Assembly (NCBI RefSeq): GCF_021728395.1
Contig: NZ_JAKKCM010000011.1
Location: 84,143 to 148,142, forward strand
Origin: Vibrio sp. J1-1
GTDB lineage: Bacteria; Pseudomonadota; Gammaproteobacteria; Enterobacterales; Vibrionaceae
Direction of reading: 5' to 3'
Length of the DNA stretch: 64,000 bases
The notes beneath the pieces are model-generated. The model was not told the origin of the DNA. It was given only the letters and a program-made list of their open reading frames with translations, and did no database searches. Below are positions 16,824 through 25,960 of the stretch, piece by piece (positions within the stretch are counted from its first letter, which is position 1; each line of letters begins with the position of its first letter). The position numbers and the translations under genes were made by a program.

Positions 16824-17957
16824 TTACAGCTGTGACAATTGCTTGATAATATCGTTGACGGCTCGTTCTTGTTCTTGTGATAACTGGCTGTCCTGCGCTT
16901 CACTAAAGAAGTCACGGAACATATCGATTTCACTGCGAGCAAGTTTGGCTTGTGCCATCTCCTGCTCCACACCGATCAACATACCCGGTTTCTCTAAATG
17001 CAAAACGTTTGGGTAGACCGCGCGCAGTTTTTCCATCGGATTCAAAATAGCGTGCTTGTCCATCAAACGAACGAGTAGATAGTCCTCACTCTTCGGATCT
17101 GTTTTTCCTTTCTCAATGACCTGTTCTAATTCACCTTCGATAATTCGCATCTCATGGGGGGCAACAAGCTCAATATGCTCAGCAGAAGCAAAACCACTCT
17201 GATTGATTTCCACCAGCGTGAAGCCTTTCTTTTGGTTCTGCTCACCGAAACTGTATTTCATCAAAGAGCCGGAGTAGCGAATGTACTCCTCCCCCTTCTT
17301 CTGAGGCTGATGCAAATGACCAAGAGCGACATAGTCGAAATCCAGAAAGTGCTCATGACTTACGCGGTCAGAACCTCCAATAGAAAGTGGTCGCTCCGAA
17401 TCCGACTCAATTGCCCCATCAACAAAACAGTGGCTGATAAGCACCTTTATCTGTTGTGGCTGAAACTGCTCAGTAATTTTTTCCACCAATAGTTTGTGCG
17501 CTTCATCATGGGTAGAAACCGCTTCTTTATAAGCAAACCTGACCTGTTCAGGATCGTTATATGGCATACCATAGAGCGCGACTTCACCAGCTGACTTGGT
17601 CGTAATCACCACAGGCGAAAGCATATCTTCAAAGTTACTGATGATATGTAAACCCGAGTTTTTCATCTGTTCAGAGCCGAATCCCAAGCGCTCGGCACCA
17701 TCGTGATTACCAGAAATAAAAATCATCGGTGTTTTAAGCTCAGTACAAATTCGCTTTACCACACGATTTAATAATTCGATGGCAACGGTTGGCGGCACAG
17801 ATCGGTCGTACACATCCCCTGCCACTACGACCGCATCGACTGGGTTGTCTTCAATGTATGAGATCAATTGGTCGAGAACCGCTTGCTGATCATCGAGTAA
17901 TGAAACGTTGTGGAACTGTCGGCCTAGATGCCAATCTGAGGTATGGATAAACTTCAT
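16824..17957 (-). CDS. sbcD: Exonuclease SbcCD subunit D (Mre11-like nuclease)
   Basis: A 377-residue metallophosphoesterase beginning MKFIHTSDWHLGRQFHN, with VVAGDVYDR, FISGNHDGAERL, LISHCFVDG and YVALGHLHQPQ, the five metal-binding phosphoesterase blocks of Mre11/SbcD in order. It provides the Mn2+-dependent nuclease activity of SbcCD. The C-terminal 60 residues are helical and likely grip the SbcC coiled coil. It heads the sbcDC operon. Confidence 0.96.
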   Translation of the reverse strand: MKFIHTSDWHLGRQFHNVSLLDDQQAVLDQLISYIEDNPVDAVVVAGDVYDRSVPPTVAIELLNRVVKRICTELKTPMIFISGNHDGAERLGFGSEQMKNSGLHIISNFEDMLSPVVITTKSAGEVALYGMPYNDPEQVRFAYKEAVSTHDEAHKLLVEKITEQFQPQQIKVLISHCFVDGAIESDSERPLSIGGSDRVSHEHFLDFDYVALGHLHQPQKKGEEYIRYSGSLMKYSFGEQNQKKGFTLVEINQSGFASAEHIELVAPHEMRIIEGELEQVIEKGKTDPKSEDYLLVRLMDKHAILNPMEKLRAVYPNVLHLEKPGMLIGVEQEMAQAKLARSEIDMFRDFFSEAQDSQLSQEQERAVNDIIKQLSQL

Positions 17958-18134
17958 TCGAATTCACTTTTTGCCATAACTTTCTAGTATGCCTATGGGG
18001 CTGTCGGAACCTGAGCACAGGCTACTTTATTGTTCTGCTAGGATATCGTGACTTTGTAAGCTTTTCATGTAGTTTGTGCTATTTAAGCGACAAGTGGCTA
18101 GCCATTGGTCCAAGCAAAAAATATCGAATGTAAA

Positions 18135-18163
18135 AAAGCCAGTCAGATTAACTGACTGGCTTT
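18135..18163 (-). terminator. Terminator after the NADP-dependent oxidoreductase gene
   Basis: A 12-bp perfect stem (AAAGCCAGTCAG / CTGACTGGCTTT) with a 5-base loop, followed on the minus strand by six T residues. Confidence 0.88.
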
Positions 18164-18193
18164 GAAAATTGACTTTGCTTCTTGTTAAGATTG

Positions 18194-19189
18194 TTACATC
18201 TTAACCAGCATCTTACCTTTGTTTTTGCCTTCGAATAGACCGATGAACGCTTCAGCAGCATTTGCTAGACCTTCGTATACCGTCTCTTCAGACTTCACTT
18301 TGCCTTGTTTGATCCACTGACCCATTTGTTCAACAAACTCACCCGCGAGATCCCAGTAATCCATTACAATGAAGCCTTGCATCGTCAACTTCTTCGTGTT
18401 GATTTGCAGTAGGTTGCTTGGTCCCGGTTGAGGCTTGTCTGCATTGTAGTCTGCAATCATGCCACATACAGGAATACGACCGTATGGGTTGATAACTTCA
18501 AGCGCCGCTTCTAGATGCGCACCGCCGACGTTTTCAAAATACACATCAATGCCTTCTGGTGCTGCTTCGCGTAGCGCCTGCGTCAAGTCATCAACTTTTT
18601 TGTAGTTAATAACCGCATCTGCGCCCATTGCTTTCACCATTTCAGCTTTCTCATCTGACCCTACTGAACCAATCACTTTACAGCCATGCAGTTTGGCAAG
18701 CTGACAAACCACGCTGCCTACCGCACCAGATGCTGCAGAGACAAAAACGGTATCCGTCGGCTTAAGCTGAGCGACTTTAAATAGCCCTACCCAACCTGTT
18801 AAACCAGGCATACCAATAACACCCAAGAAGTGTTGGTCTGGTAAACCTACCGATGGCAACAAGGTTAAATCGGTACCATCACTGATAAAAGTCGTACGCC
18901 AACCGCTGATGTTGCTGACTTTTGAACCTACTGGGAAGTTGTCATTTTTTGATTCGATAACTTCGCCAACTGCGCCACCTTCCAGTACTTGGTCAATTTC
19001 AAATGGTGGAATGTACGATTCTCTCTCGTACATACGGCCGCGCATGTACGGGTCAACAGACATCCAAGTATTTTTAATTAACACTTCGCCTTCTTGAATT
19101 GCCGGTAATTCTACTTCAACAGATTTGAAGTTTTCTTTTGTTGGCATACCTACTGGGCGTGATGCTAAATGGATTTGCTGGCTGATCAT
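18194..19189 (-). CDS. NADP-dependent medium-chain oxidoreductase (CurA/YncB-like)
   Basis: A 331-residue zinc-independent MDR enzyme of the leukotriene B4 dehydrogenase/CurA group. It opens ISQQIHLASRPVGMPTKENF, contains the SVDPYMRGRM motif characteristic of this branch, the cofactor motif SAASGAVGSVVCQLAKLHG and ENVGGAHLEAAL. Such enzymes reduce the double bond of alpha,beta-unsaturated ketones and aldehydes with NADPH. It is divergent from an OhrR-like MarR regulator across a 241-base region holding a clear operator, so electrophile- or peroxide-responsive control is likely. Confidence 0.9.
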   Translation of the reverse strand: MISQQIHLASRPVGMPTKENFKSVEVELPAIQEGEVLIKNTWMSVDPYMRGRMYERESYIPPFEIDQVLEGGAVGEVIESKNDNFPVGSKVSNISGWRTTFISDGTDLTLLPSVGLPDQHFLGVIGMPGLTGWVGLFKVAQLKPTDTVFVSAASGAVGSVVCQLAKLHGCKVIGSVGSDEKAEMVKAMGADAVINYKKVDDLTQALREAAPEGIDVYFENVGGAHLEAALEVINPYGRIPVCGMIADYNADKPQPGPSNLLQINTKKLTMQGFIVMDYWDLAGEFVEQMGQWIKQGKVKSEETVYEGLANAAEAFIGLFEGKNKGKMLVKM

Positions 19190-19283
19190 ATTGCTCTCTC
19201 TTACTTTTGCTTCAATGTGCGTTTAACTGTTGGTAATAAACAGCTATCACCTCTTAGATAATCATATTAATTGCGTCACAATT

Positions 19284-19301
19284 TAGTTTGCGCACAAACT
19301 A
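19284..19301. promoter_or_regulatory. MarR/OhrR-type operator, TAGTTTG-N4-CAAACTA
   Basis: A perfect inverted repeat of two 7-base arms around CGCA lies between the oxidoreductase and the divergent MarR gene. Size and symmetry fit MarR/OhrR operators. A half-site-like TTAGCGCACAATG lies about 75 bases closer to the MarR gene. Confidence 0.72.
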
Positions 19302-19430
19302 TTTGCGAGTAAGTTAACTTGAGAGCATGAAGAATGCAACTATTTTGCTCAAAAATAATTAGCGCACAATGTATTTTAAATTACTTAGAATTTGTTAATA
19401 TTGCATCCTTGCTTAAAACTGGACTCATTC

Positions 19431-19859
19431 ATGGCCGAAAAATTATCAGATAACGTATGCTTTGCTTTGTACACAGCGACCAATTCTTTGGTGCGTGCAT
19501 TTCGACCTCTGCTTGACGAATACGACCTCACCTACCCTCAGTACATTGTGATGCACTCACTTTGGTGCAAAAACGACGTTAGTCTGAAAGATCTATCCCA
19601 GGATACCCATTTGGATTCAGGGACTCTGACTCCAATCGTTAAGCGTTTGGAATTAAAAGGGCTATTGACTCGAAAAGTCTCTGATTTGGATGAACGTAAG
19701 AAAGTCATTTCACTGACACCAAAAGGTAGTCAGTTACAGGAAGATGCGCAGGAGTTGACCGCGAAGCTTGAATCGAGATCGAGCATGTCGGCAGAGAGTA
19801 TTGAAGCGTTGCGAGTATTGTGTCTTGAACTAGACACAAATTTACGCAAGAGCGAATAG
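19431..19859 (+). CDS. MarR/OhrR-family redox-sensing regulator
   Basis: The 142-residue protein matches OhrR: LSDNVCFALYTATNSLVRAFRPLLDEYDLTYPQYIVMHSLW, with the N-terminal reactive cysteine at residue 10 and conserved tyrosines after it, then the winged-helix DLSQDTHLDSGTLTPIVKRLE and DERKKVISLT wing. OhrR-type repressors release DNA when the Cys is oxidised by organic peroxides. I choose ATG 19431; a TTG at 19392 would add 13 residues that push the cysteine away from its usual position. No ohr gene is adjacent; the likely target is the divergent oxidoreductase. Confidence 0.88.
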   Translation: MAEKLSDNVCFALYTATNSLVRAFRPLLDEYDLTYPQYIVMHSLWCKNDVSLKDLSQDTHLDSGTLTPIVKRLELKGLLTRKVSDLDERKKVISLTPKGSQLQEDAQELTAKLESRSSMSAESIEALRVLCLELDTNLRKSE

Positions 19860-19929
19860 AAGTTGTTGTTCTGCATTCCGCCGAGGCTTTAACCGACAAG
19901 TCTACGGCGGATTGCTACTGAATGAGTGC

Positions 19930-20490
19930 CTAATCAAACAACTCAATCACCAATTGGTTGTTTTTAATAACTAGGTTAGGGCTTGCCGACTTCAGTAGAA
20001 TGGACTGCACTTTATCACTTTCTAGCTTGTAAACCGGCTGATTTGATAGTGCATAGCCGATCATCGAAACAGCCGGTTTAATTAGATTGCTAATTTCCGG
20101 AGTCAGCAAATTGCTTTTGTCTTCAAACTTCTCTAGACGAAGTGATTGCAGAAACACTTCACCCGTTTTTTGGTCGTATTTAGGAATCGCGCTAAATTCA
20201 AGATCGAGATCTAAGCCTACCGTTCGTTGAGTTAAAAACTGTATATCCGCCGTTGTGTTAGCAAACACCGAAATACGTTCATTGTCTACTCGGCCAATTT
20301 TAACCTCAAGGTCATCTACTGATACTTGCGCATACATGACGTTTTCAACCCCAACGGATTGATTAATCGTCGCTTTGTCTTGGAGATATTGATTCATATC
20401 TCGTTCAGTGATGCGGTAGCTAGCACACCCGTTAAGCAGCAATGCCGCAGCAGATAAGGCAAAGATTTTTGCTTTTATTTTCGTCTTCAA
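19930..20490 (-). CDS. YceB-like lipoprotein (DUF1439)
   Basis: A 186-residue lipoprotein: signal peptide with lipobox LNGC (Cys22), then a single domain resembling E. coli YceB (DUF1439), including RITERDMNQYLQDKA near the N terminus and a long strand-rich region. Its role is unknown; such proteins are thought to bind lipid or hydrophobic ligands in a tubular fold, but this is a family-level inference. It is a single gene with no clear partner. Confidence 0.82.
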   Translation of the reverse strand: MKTKIKAKIFALSAAALLLNGCASYRITERDMNQYLQDKATINQSVGVENVMYAQVSVDDLEVKIGRVDNERISVFANTTADIQFLTQRTVGLDLDLEFSAIPKYDQKTGEVFLQSLRLEKFEDKSNLLTPEISNLIKPAVSMIGYALSNQPVYKLESDKVQSILLKSASPNLVIKNNQLVIELFD

Positions 20491-20699
20491 TGGTTAGCTC
20501 TTATTCATCCAATGTAATCCATTAAATTCTATACCCATGATCGAGATAGAAATAGTCTAAACCGACTTAATCAAGAGTATTTCACCAAATGCTGACCTAA
20601 AGTAAATATCACGAAGTTTAACTTCGTGATGGCACCTTGTTATTAAACGGTTACCAAGCAACTTAACGAAATAATGTGAGGGAGTTAAGGAGTAAAAAA

Positions 20700-20730
20700 A
20701 GCCTTTGGCTTTAGCTGCCAAAGGCGTTTT
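20700..20730 (-). terminator. Terminator of the Zur-box ABC importer operon
   Basis: GCCTTTGGC and GCCAAAGGC pair around a short loop; on the minus strand seven T residues follow. A T run also exists on the plus strand, so it may act both ways. Confidence 0.85.
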
Positions 20731-20749
20731 TGTTTCTGTATGCCGATGT

Positions 20750-22135
20750 TTAATTCAAACTAATAACGGTATCGCAGCACTTTTCAATCAGGTTTGGATC
20801 ATGGCTGACTAGCAACAACGCACATCCCTGCTCTTTTGCCAGGTCAACCAACAAGTCAGTCACCTCTTGAGCAATAATGGGATCAAGCCTTGAAGTTGGC
20901 TCATCCGCGAACAAAAATACCGGATCCAGCAATAAAGCCCGAAGGATGGCAAACCGCTGTAATTCTCCTCCAGATACCCCAGTGCTGTTTCTATCTAGTA
21001 GTTCGGGAGCAAGTTTCAGTTTCTCCATCAATGGTGGAATGCGTTTTCGGTCTATCTTGTGCAGCTTGACCAAATCTTCCAATAGCACACCAAGCGTCAC
21101 ACTAGAAGTAAACGCAGCGGGTGGGTCCTGAAACAACTTAAGCCATTGATAAGGCATAGTGTTAGGTGCCAGCTTCGTTACTGTACCGTCCAACGCAGGT
21201 AATAAGCCAAGTAAGGTGTCTCCTAGTGTGCTTTTTCCGCAACCACTATCACCGACGACGCCAATGACTTCCCCTTCATGAATCGTAAAATTGATTCTTT
21301 GAGAAAGCACAGTATTACCGCGCCCAATCGAAAGGTTGTCCACCTTCAGCACTGGTGCATTAGAAAATAAGTTTTTCTCTCGTTCATTCCAATGCTTTGG
21401 ATCCGCACTAATTAACGCTTGTGTGTACTCATGCTGAGGGTGATTCAACACTTGCTCTGCGGTTCCTTGCTCAACAACGACACCTTCTTTCATCACAATG
21501 ATGTTACCACCGATTTGGCGCGCAACATCGATATCGTGAGTGATGGATAGTAAACCGCCACCCTGAGCGCTTTGGAGCAGCAGACGAACGATGTCATCTC
21601 GACGGCTGACATCCAGGCCTTTGGTAGGTTCATCAGCCAATATCAGCTTAGCGCCACCCGACGTTGCCGCAGTGACCGCTAAGCGCTGAGCCATACCGCC
21701 CGACAGCTGGCCCGGTCGTTTATGCGCACTACTTTTAAGCCCTATGTTATCCAAATCATCGATGGCTCGATGAAAAGACGTCTCTTCATCTAACCCCTTG
21801 ACGCATTCATAAACCTCAGCCACTTGTTTGTATGCAGACATTAATGGGTCAAGTGCGCGCCAAGGCTCCTGAGGGAGCATCGTGACTTCACTTCCCCACA
21901 GTTTTACCAGAGAGCGTTGATCCTGTTTTTTCCCAAAGACTGCAACGGTTCCGTATTGTGACAGTGAGCTTGGTAATAGACCGATCACGGCCTGCGCTAA
22001 CAAACTTTTGCCTGATCCCGTCTGACCGAGAATGGTGACAGGCTTGTCTTGATAAAGCTTCAATGACAGCGGCTGGAGAAGCTCGACGTCTTTTGCTTTG
22101 ATCGATAAATCATTCAGTTGAATTAAGAGATTCAC
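20750..22135 (-). CDS. Peptide/nickel-type ABC transporter ATPase, two fused ATPase domains
   Basis: A 461-residue fusion of two short oligopeptide/nickel ABC ATPases (DppD-DppF style). Domain 1 has GQTGSGKS, LSGGMAQRLAV and LILADEPTKGLD; domain 2 has GDSGCGKS, VSGGELQRFAI and FLFADEPTSRLD. Each half is compact, about 230 residues, lacking much of the C-terminal extension seen in separate DppD/DppF. It is the last gene of the operon and overlaps the permease gene by 26 bases. Both catalytic sites look intact. Confidence 0.9.
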   Translation of the reverse strand: MNLLIQLNDLSIKAKDVELLQPLSLKLYQDKPVTILGQTGSGKSLLAQAVIGLLPSSLSQYGTVAVFGKKQDQRSLVKLWGSEVTMLPQEPWRALDPLMSAYKQVAEVYECVKGLDEETSFHRAIDDLDNIGLKSSAHKRPGQLSGGMAQRLAVTAATSGGAKLILADEPTKGLDVSRRDDIVRLLLQSAQGGGLLSITHDIDVARQIGGNIIVMKEGVVVEQGTAEQVLNHPQHEYTQALISADPKHWNEREKNLFSNAPVLKVDNLSIGRGNTVLSQRINFTIHEGEVIGVVGDSGCGKSTLGDTLLGLLPALDGTVTKLAPNTMPYQWLKLFQDPPAAFTSSVTLGVLLEDLVKLHKIDRKRIPPLMEKLKLAPELLDRNSTGVSGGELQRFAILRALLLDPVFLFADEPTSRLDPIIAQEVTDLLVDLAKEQGCALLLVSHDPNLIEKCCDTVISLN

Positions 22136-22919
22136 GGCTCGCTCCTGCTAATAAATGAAAGCCCAATACCAACAACGCGACAACCAGTAATGGCTGAGCT
22201 AATACCCAAGGGGCGTCAACGTAGAACGGGAAGAGTTCGACACTCATCAATCCTAGTTCGGCAAGAGGCGGCTGGATACCGACCGCAACAAAGCCTAAAG
22301 AAGCCATCATCAAGATGGCATTTGCACCGCCAAAAGCCGCCATCGTAAAGATCGAAGAAGAGAGCGCAGGCCAGATATGTCGTTTGAACTGATACCATTT
22401 ACCGAATCCCATCATCACAGAGACTTGTCGCTCTGGGCTGTTAATGACAGTGCGTGTGATAGCGCGTGTCACTCGGTAGTATTCAACCCACTGAACCAAT
22501 GAAATCGCCAGATACATAACCAAGAATGATCCCGGAGCAATGGCTGACAACAGAAGAACTAAGACTAACCCCGGCAGCGCTAATAAGATGTTGACGACAA
22601 TATCCAGCCCCTGCTCGACGCGGCCTCCTGCCCATGCTGAACAAACACCAAAGGCAACGCCCAACATCGAAGAACTAATGACACACAACACACTCAGGGT
22701 AAAAGATAAGCCAATCGCGCTTGCGAGACGCGTCATCATATCTCGCCCAAAATGATCGGTACCAAACCAGTGTTCACCGCTTGGTGGCAATAGTCGAATA
22801 GAAAGATTTTGCTCATCAATGGAGTACGGTGACAGCCACCCGACAAAAAGTGAAAAGCTAAACAGCCCTAGTAACAGTGCCAATCCGAGCTTTTGATTTA
22901 ATGTAAATTGTTTCATCAT
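22110..22919 (-). CDS. Peptide/nickel-type ABC permease, DppC/NikC-like
   Basis: A 269-residue permease with an N-terminal helix then LLPPSGEHWFGTDHFGRDMMTRL, the diagnostic opening of DppC/NikC proteins, and several further helices. The usual EAA-type cytoplasmic loop is around RHIWPALSSSIFTMAAFGGANAI. It pairs with the upstream DppB-like permease, whose stop overlaps its start by 4 bases (ATGA). Confidence 0.9.
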   Translation of the reverse strand: MMKQFTLNQKLGLALLLGLFSFSLFVGWLSPYSIDEQNLSIRLLPPSGEHWFGTDHFGRDMMTRLASAIGLSFTLSVLCVISSSMLGVAFGVCSAWAGGRVEQGLDIVVNILLALPGLVLVLLLSAIAPGSFLVMYLAISLVQWVEYYRVTRAITRTVINSPERQVSVMMGFGKWYQFKRHIWPALSSSIFTMAAFGGANAILMMASLGFVAVGIQPPLAELGLMSVELFPFYVDAPWVLAQPLLVVALLVLGFHLLAGASRESLNSTE

Positions 22920-23854
22920 TTTTCTTGCTGACCTCTTGGATCAATCCAGTAGCACAGCACATCAATAATACTGTTGAGGAACACAAATAGGATGCCCATT
23001 GTCAGCGCACAACCTTGAATAACGGGAATGTCACGCGCAAAAATCGCGTGTGCGAGACCATGACCAACGCCCGGCCAAGAAAACAGAGACTCAATCATCA
23101 CGATCCCTTCGATCACACTGACTAGCTGAATTCCGACAAACGCCACAATGGGTACGGCCATATTTCTTAAACCATGACGGTAGAAAGTTTGTCTTTCGCT
23201 TAACCCCTTAACTCGCGAGAATGTGTAAAACGGAGATCGCAAAACGTTTCTAACGCTGCTATGCACAACTCGGTTAGAAACTGCGGCCAAGCTGACAGCT
23301 AAAGTAACGCTTGGCAAAACCAAGTGCTGCCAGGTACCAAACCCCGCGACAGGAAACCATTTCCAATTGATTGCGAAAATAAGGATCAGCACCAATCCAA
23401 GCACAAATACTGGCATTGCTCGGGTAAAGGTTGAAAACCAAACCATAAGAGAATTGACCAGACCACCCTTGTTTGCTGACCAGGTTCCAAGAGGAAGCGC
23501 AATCAAAATGGATAACGCGATACCAAACCCAGCAAGAAGCAAAGAGTGACCAAGCTGGTGTAGGACGACTTCACTAACAGGTAAACCACTAACGAGAGAA
23601 TTACCTAAGTTAAATTGCAACAAATCACCCAGCCAGCTTACATAGCTACTGAACCACCCCTGGTCCAGATTGAGTTCTTGTCGCACAAGGTCAGCAGCAG
23701 CAGAGTCCACATTATCCTGACCATAACGACTTGCCGCAATTCGATATGCCATGTCTCCAGGCAGGCTTCGCATCAGCAAAAAGGTGAGTGTACCGACGCC
23801 CCAAGCCACCAGAATTAACTGATAGAGTCGCTTTCTTAAAATCCTTAACAGCAT
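22916..23854 (-). CDS. Peptide/nickel-type ABC permease, DppB/NikB-like
   Basis: A 312-residue permease with the DppB/NikB pattern: MLLRILRKRLYQLILVAWGVGTLTF N-terminal helix, RSLPGDMA, a long periplasmic loop, GLRNMAVPIVAFVGIQ and SLFSWPGVGHGLAHAI. It overlaps the binding-protein stop by one base and the DppC-like start by four, so all four transport genes are translationally linked. Confidence 0.9.
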   Translation of the reverse strand: MLLRILRKRLYQLILVAWGVGTLTFLLMRSLPGDMAYRIAASRYGQDNVDSAAADLVRQELNLDQGWFSSYVSWLGDLLQFNLGNSLVSGLPVSEVVLHQLGHSLLLAGFGIALSILIALPLGTWSANKGGLVNSLMVWFSTFTRAMPVFVLGLVLILIFAINWKWFPVAGFGTWQHLVLPSVTLAVSLAAVSNRVVHSSVRNVLRSPFYTFSRVKGLSERQTFYRHGLRNMAVPIVAFVGIQLVSVIEGIVMIESLFSWPGVGHGLAHAIFARDIPVIQGCALTMGILFVFLNSIIDVLCYWIDPRGQQEK

Positions 23855-25449
23855 CAGTTAATTTCCATCTGATTGATGAAGTAATTACGCTCAAACGGAT
23901 CAAACTTGAAGTTTTTAACGCGTTTGTTGACTGAGGTATGCTGGCTATAACTTGATACCGCGATGACCGGAGAATCTTGATAGATCGCTTTCGCGACTTT
24001 TTGGCTAAGTTCAAAGGCGCGAGTGGCATCACGATTAGCAAGTAAACGCTCAATCGTACTGTCCACTTCTGCGTTTTCCCAGTTCATCGTCCCCCAGTCA
24101 CCACCTCCGCTGGTAAAATCAGAGCTGATGATCGGCAGCGGATCCGCACTGAAACCAAAGTTACGTGCAATCAATGCCATTTCTAGAGAACCATCTTGGT
24201 GACCAGCTGGGATCATACTTGAGTTTGTAACATCCACTTTTAGATCAACGCCTAGCTTGGCCCATTGAGCTTGAATAGCTGTTGCGACTGTTGTTAATTC
24301 AGGGCGGTCTGCATAGGTAATCATCGTCAGTTTAAACGGCACACCATCACGTTCAAGGATACCGCTTTCTCCACGTTCCCAACCTAACTCAGCCAAGGTT
24401 GAACTCGCCTGTTGTAGATTAAAATCATCATTTTTAACGTCTTCAATAAACCATTGAGACATTGAACTTGGCATGATCTGCGTGGTTTCTGAGCCCGGAA
24501 CACCAAGCACATTTTTTGCAATCGACGCGCGATCAATAGCCATACTCAATGCCTTTCTAGCTCTCGCGTCATCTAGGAAAGGATGACCGGCATTCACTTT
24601 TACAAACATGGTTCGTGGGATCAGGTCGCTGTGAACGTTAACCTCGTTTCCTGTTTTTAGCTGTCCTAGCATGGATGGTTCAAGATTGAATACGATATCT
24701 GCTTCGCCAGACTTCGCCTGCAGCAAACGACTTTCTGCACGATGGCCCGTCAAGTATGTGGCGAAATCGATTTTTGCTTCTTCCCCCCAATAACCATCAA
24801 ACTTTTTAACCAAGAACTTGTGCGGCGGTGCAAAGCTTTCCATTTGATATGGCCCCGTACCGTAAAGTGTTTTTACGGCTCCGTTAGGCTCGTAAGATGC
24901 AGGCGACAAGATAGCGTTAGAATAGTTGGTCAACAGTGAGGCAAATGCAGCGTAAGGTTTACTCAATTCGATTTTTATCTCATTATCACTCACCGCTGAG
25001 ACGCTGCGAACCTCTGCTTTGTTGAGTGTGCCATGTTTACGCTGTGCGAAAGTAAGACTGCGAACAACTGCTGCTGCGTCTAATTTGGAGCCATCATGAA
25101 ACGTTACGTTGTCTCGCAGAGTAAAATACCACGATAATCCATCTTCACTGCTGTGCCATTTACTCGCCAACCCTGACGTAACAATCCCTTTATTATCAAC
25201 ATTGAGCAGCGTTTCTATGACCTGCATGCGAGTTAACATATAGCCCTGTTTGGAAGGGTCTACGCTGGAAACCTCCCAAGGGCCACTAATCGATAATGTA
25301 TTGCTCTTATTTGGCGTAAGCTGCTCAGATGATGCTTCTTGATTATTTAATGTGATAGCAGCGCCTGCTGCAACGACTACAGTAGCCAAAACTAGGCCAC
25401 GAATAAGCTTCTTCTTTCTCGCAATAGAAGCATAAGAAATTTCGGTCAT
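23854..25449 (-). CDS. Peptide/nickel-type ABC substrate-binding protein (SBP family 5)
   Basis: A 531-residue family 5 binding protein with a membrane-spanning N terminus (RGLVLATVVVAAGAAITL) after a basic stretch, then GPWEVSSVDPSKQGYMLTR, VTFHDGSKLDAAAVVRSL, GTGPYQ and RARKALSMAIDRASIAKNVLG, all hallmarks of DppA/NikA/OppA. No lipobox is evident. I use ATG 25449 (AGGGA upstream) rather than a TTG at 25488. The operon's Zur box and DUF2607-like first gene suggest a zinc complex or zincophore as ligand; peptide or nickel remain possible. Confidence 0.87.
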   Translation of the reverse strand: MTEISYASIARKKKLIRGLVLATVVVAAGAAITLNNQEASSEQLTPNKSNTLSISGPWEVSSVDPSKQGYMLTRMQVIETLLNVDNKGIVTSGLASKWHSSEDGLSWYFTLRDNVTFHDGSKLDAAAVVRSLTFAQRKHGTLNKAEVRSVSAVSDNEIKIELSKPYAAFASLLTNYSNAILSPASYEPNGAVKTLYGTGPYQMESFAPPHKFLVKKFDGYWGEEAKIDFATYLTGHRAESRLLQAKSGEADIVFNLEPSMLGQLKTGNEVNVHSDLIPRTMFVKVNAGHPFLDDARARKALSMAIDRASIAKNVLGVPGSETTQIMPSSMSQWFIEDVKNDDFNLQQASSTLAELGWERGESGILERDGVPFKLTMITYADRPELTTVATAIQAQWAKLGVDLKVDVTNSSMIPAGHQDGSLEMALIARNFGFSADPLPIISSDFTSGGGDWGTMNWENAEVDSTIERLLANRDATRAFELSQKVAKAIYQDSPVIAVSSYSQHTSVNKRVKNFKFDPFERNYFINQMEIN

Positions 25450-25625
25450 AACGATCCCTAACGTATTTTTAGACGCTATTTTCCCCAAATGACGAGTGCA
25501 CGTAACAGTTGTCTCGTTGTGAATCTTTTACAAGCACAAGCCTGACCAACGTCGAAATACCAAGCCGTGACGAGGTTATGGGGTATAAAAATGAAAATGT
25601 TGGGTTCTCCTAAATGGAGATAGCA

Positions 25626-25916
25626 TTAGACGAAATGAGGTGGTGATCGCGTTCGCGGAAGCTCTGAAGAAACGTGAGCCGTGAACTGGATATCGAAGAT
25701 CTGATAGCATTGCGCCTCATCAGACGGCACAGACATAGAAGAGTAAGAGCTTAAAGCGTGACAAATGGCTTCATACACTTCACAGGTATGATGTTCGTGA
25801 ACGTTTTTATCCATCTCCATCGAGTGCACAAGCGAAATCGCACTCAACCCCAAAGGGAGTAAGAGCATCGCGAGGAGCAGCAATTTTTTTAGCTTAAGAT
25901 GATGGAAGTAGTACAC
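25626..25916 (-). CDS. Small His/Cys-rich secreted or membrane protein, DUF2607-like
   Basis: A 96-residue protein starting with a hydrophobic signal or anchor (KLKKLLLLAMLLLPLGLSAISLVHS), followed by a His-rich segment (DKNVHEHHTCEVYEAICHAL) and ending RSPPHFV. This layout resembles the DUF2607/DUF2946 families, small proteins often beside metal uptake genes. The start is a GTG at 25916 with no clear ribosome site, so it is not secure. It is the first gene of the importer operon, 176 bases before the binding protein, and directly follows the Zur box. A metal-binding role in the periplasm is inferred from the His/Cys cluster and context. Confidence 0.72.
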   Translation of the reverse strand: MYYFHHLKLKKLLLLAMLLLPLGLSAISLVHSMEMDKNVHEHHTCEVYEAICHALSSYSSMSVPSDEAQCYQIFDIQFTAHVSSELPRTRSPPHFV

Positions 25917-25937
25917 GACAAGAGCAGTGAAATAAAC

Positions 25938-25960
25938 GTAACGTTATACTATTACATTTC
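25938..25960 (-). promoter_or_regulatory. Zur box
   Basis: The 23 bases centred on 25949 match the gammaproteobacterial Zur consensus (GAAATGTTATA-N-TATAACATTTC) at 20 of 23 positions including the free centre; mismatches are at positions 2, 5 and 16. The site covers the -10 region of the predicted promoter, as expected for zinc-dependent repression. Basis: direct sequence match to a remembered consensus. Confidence 0.82.
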
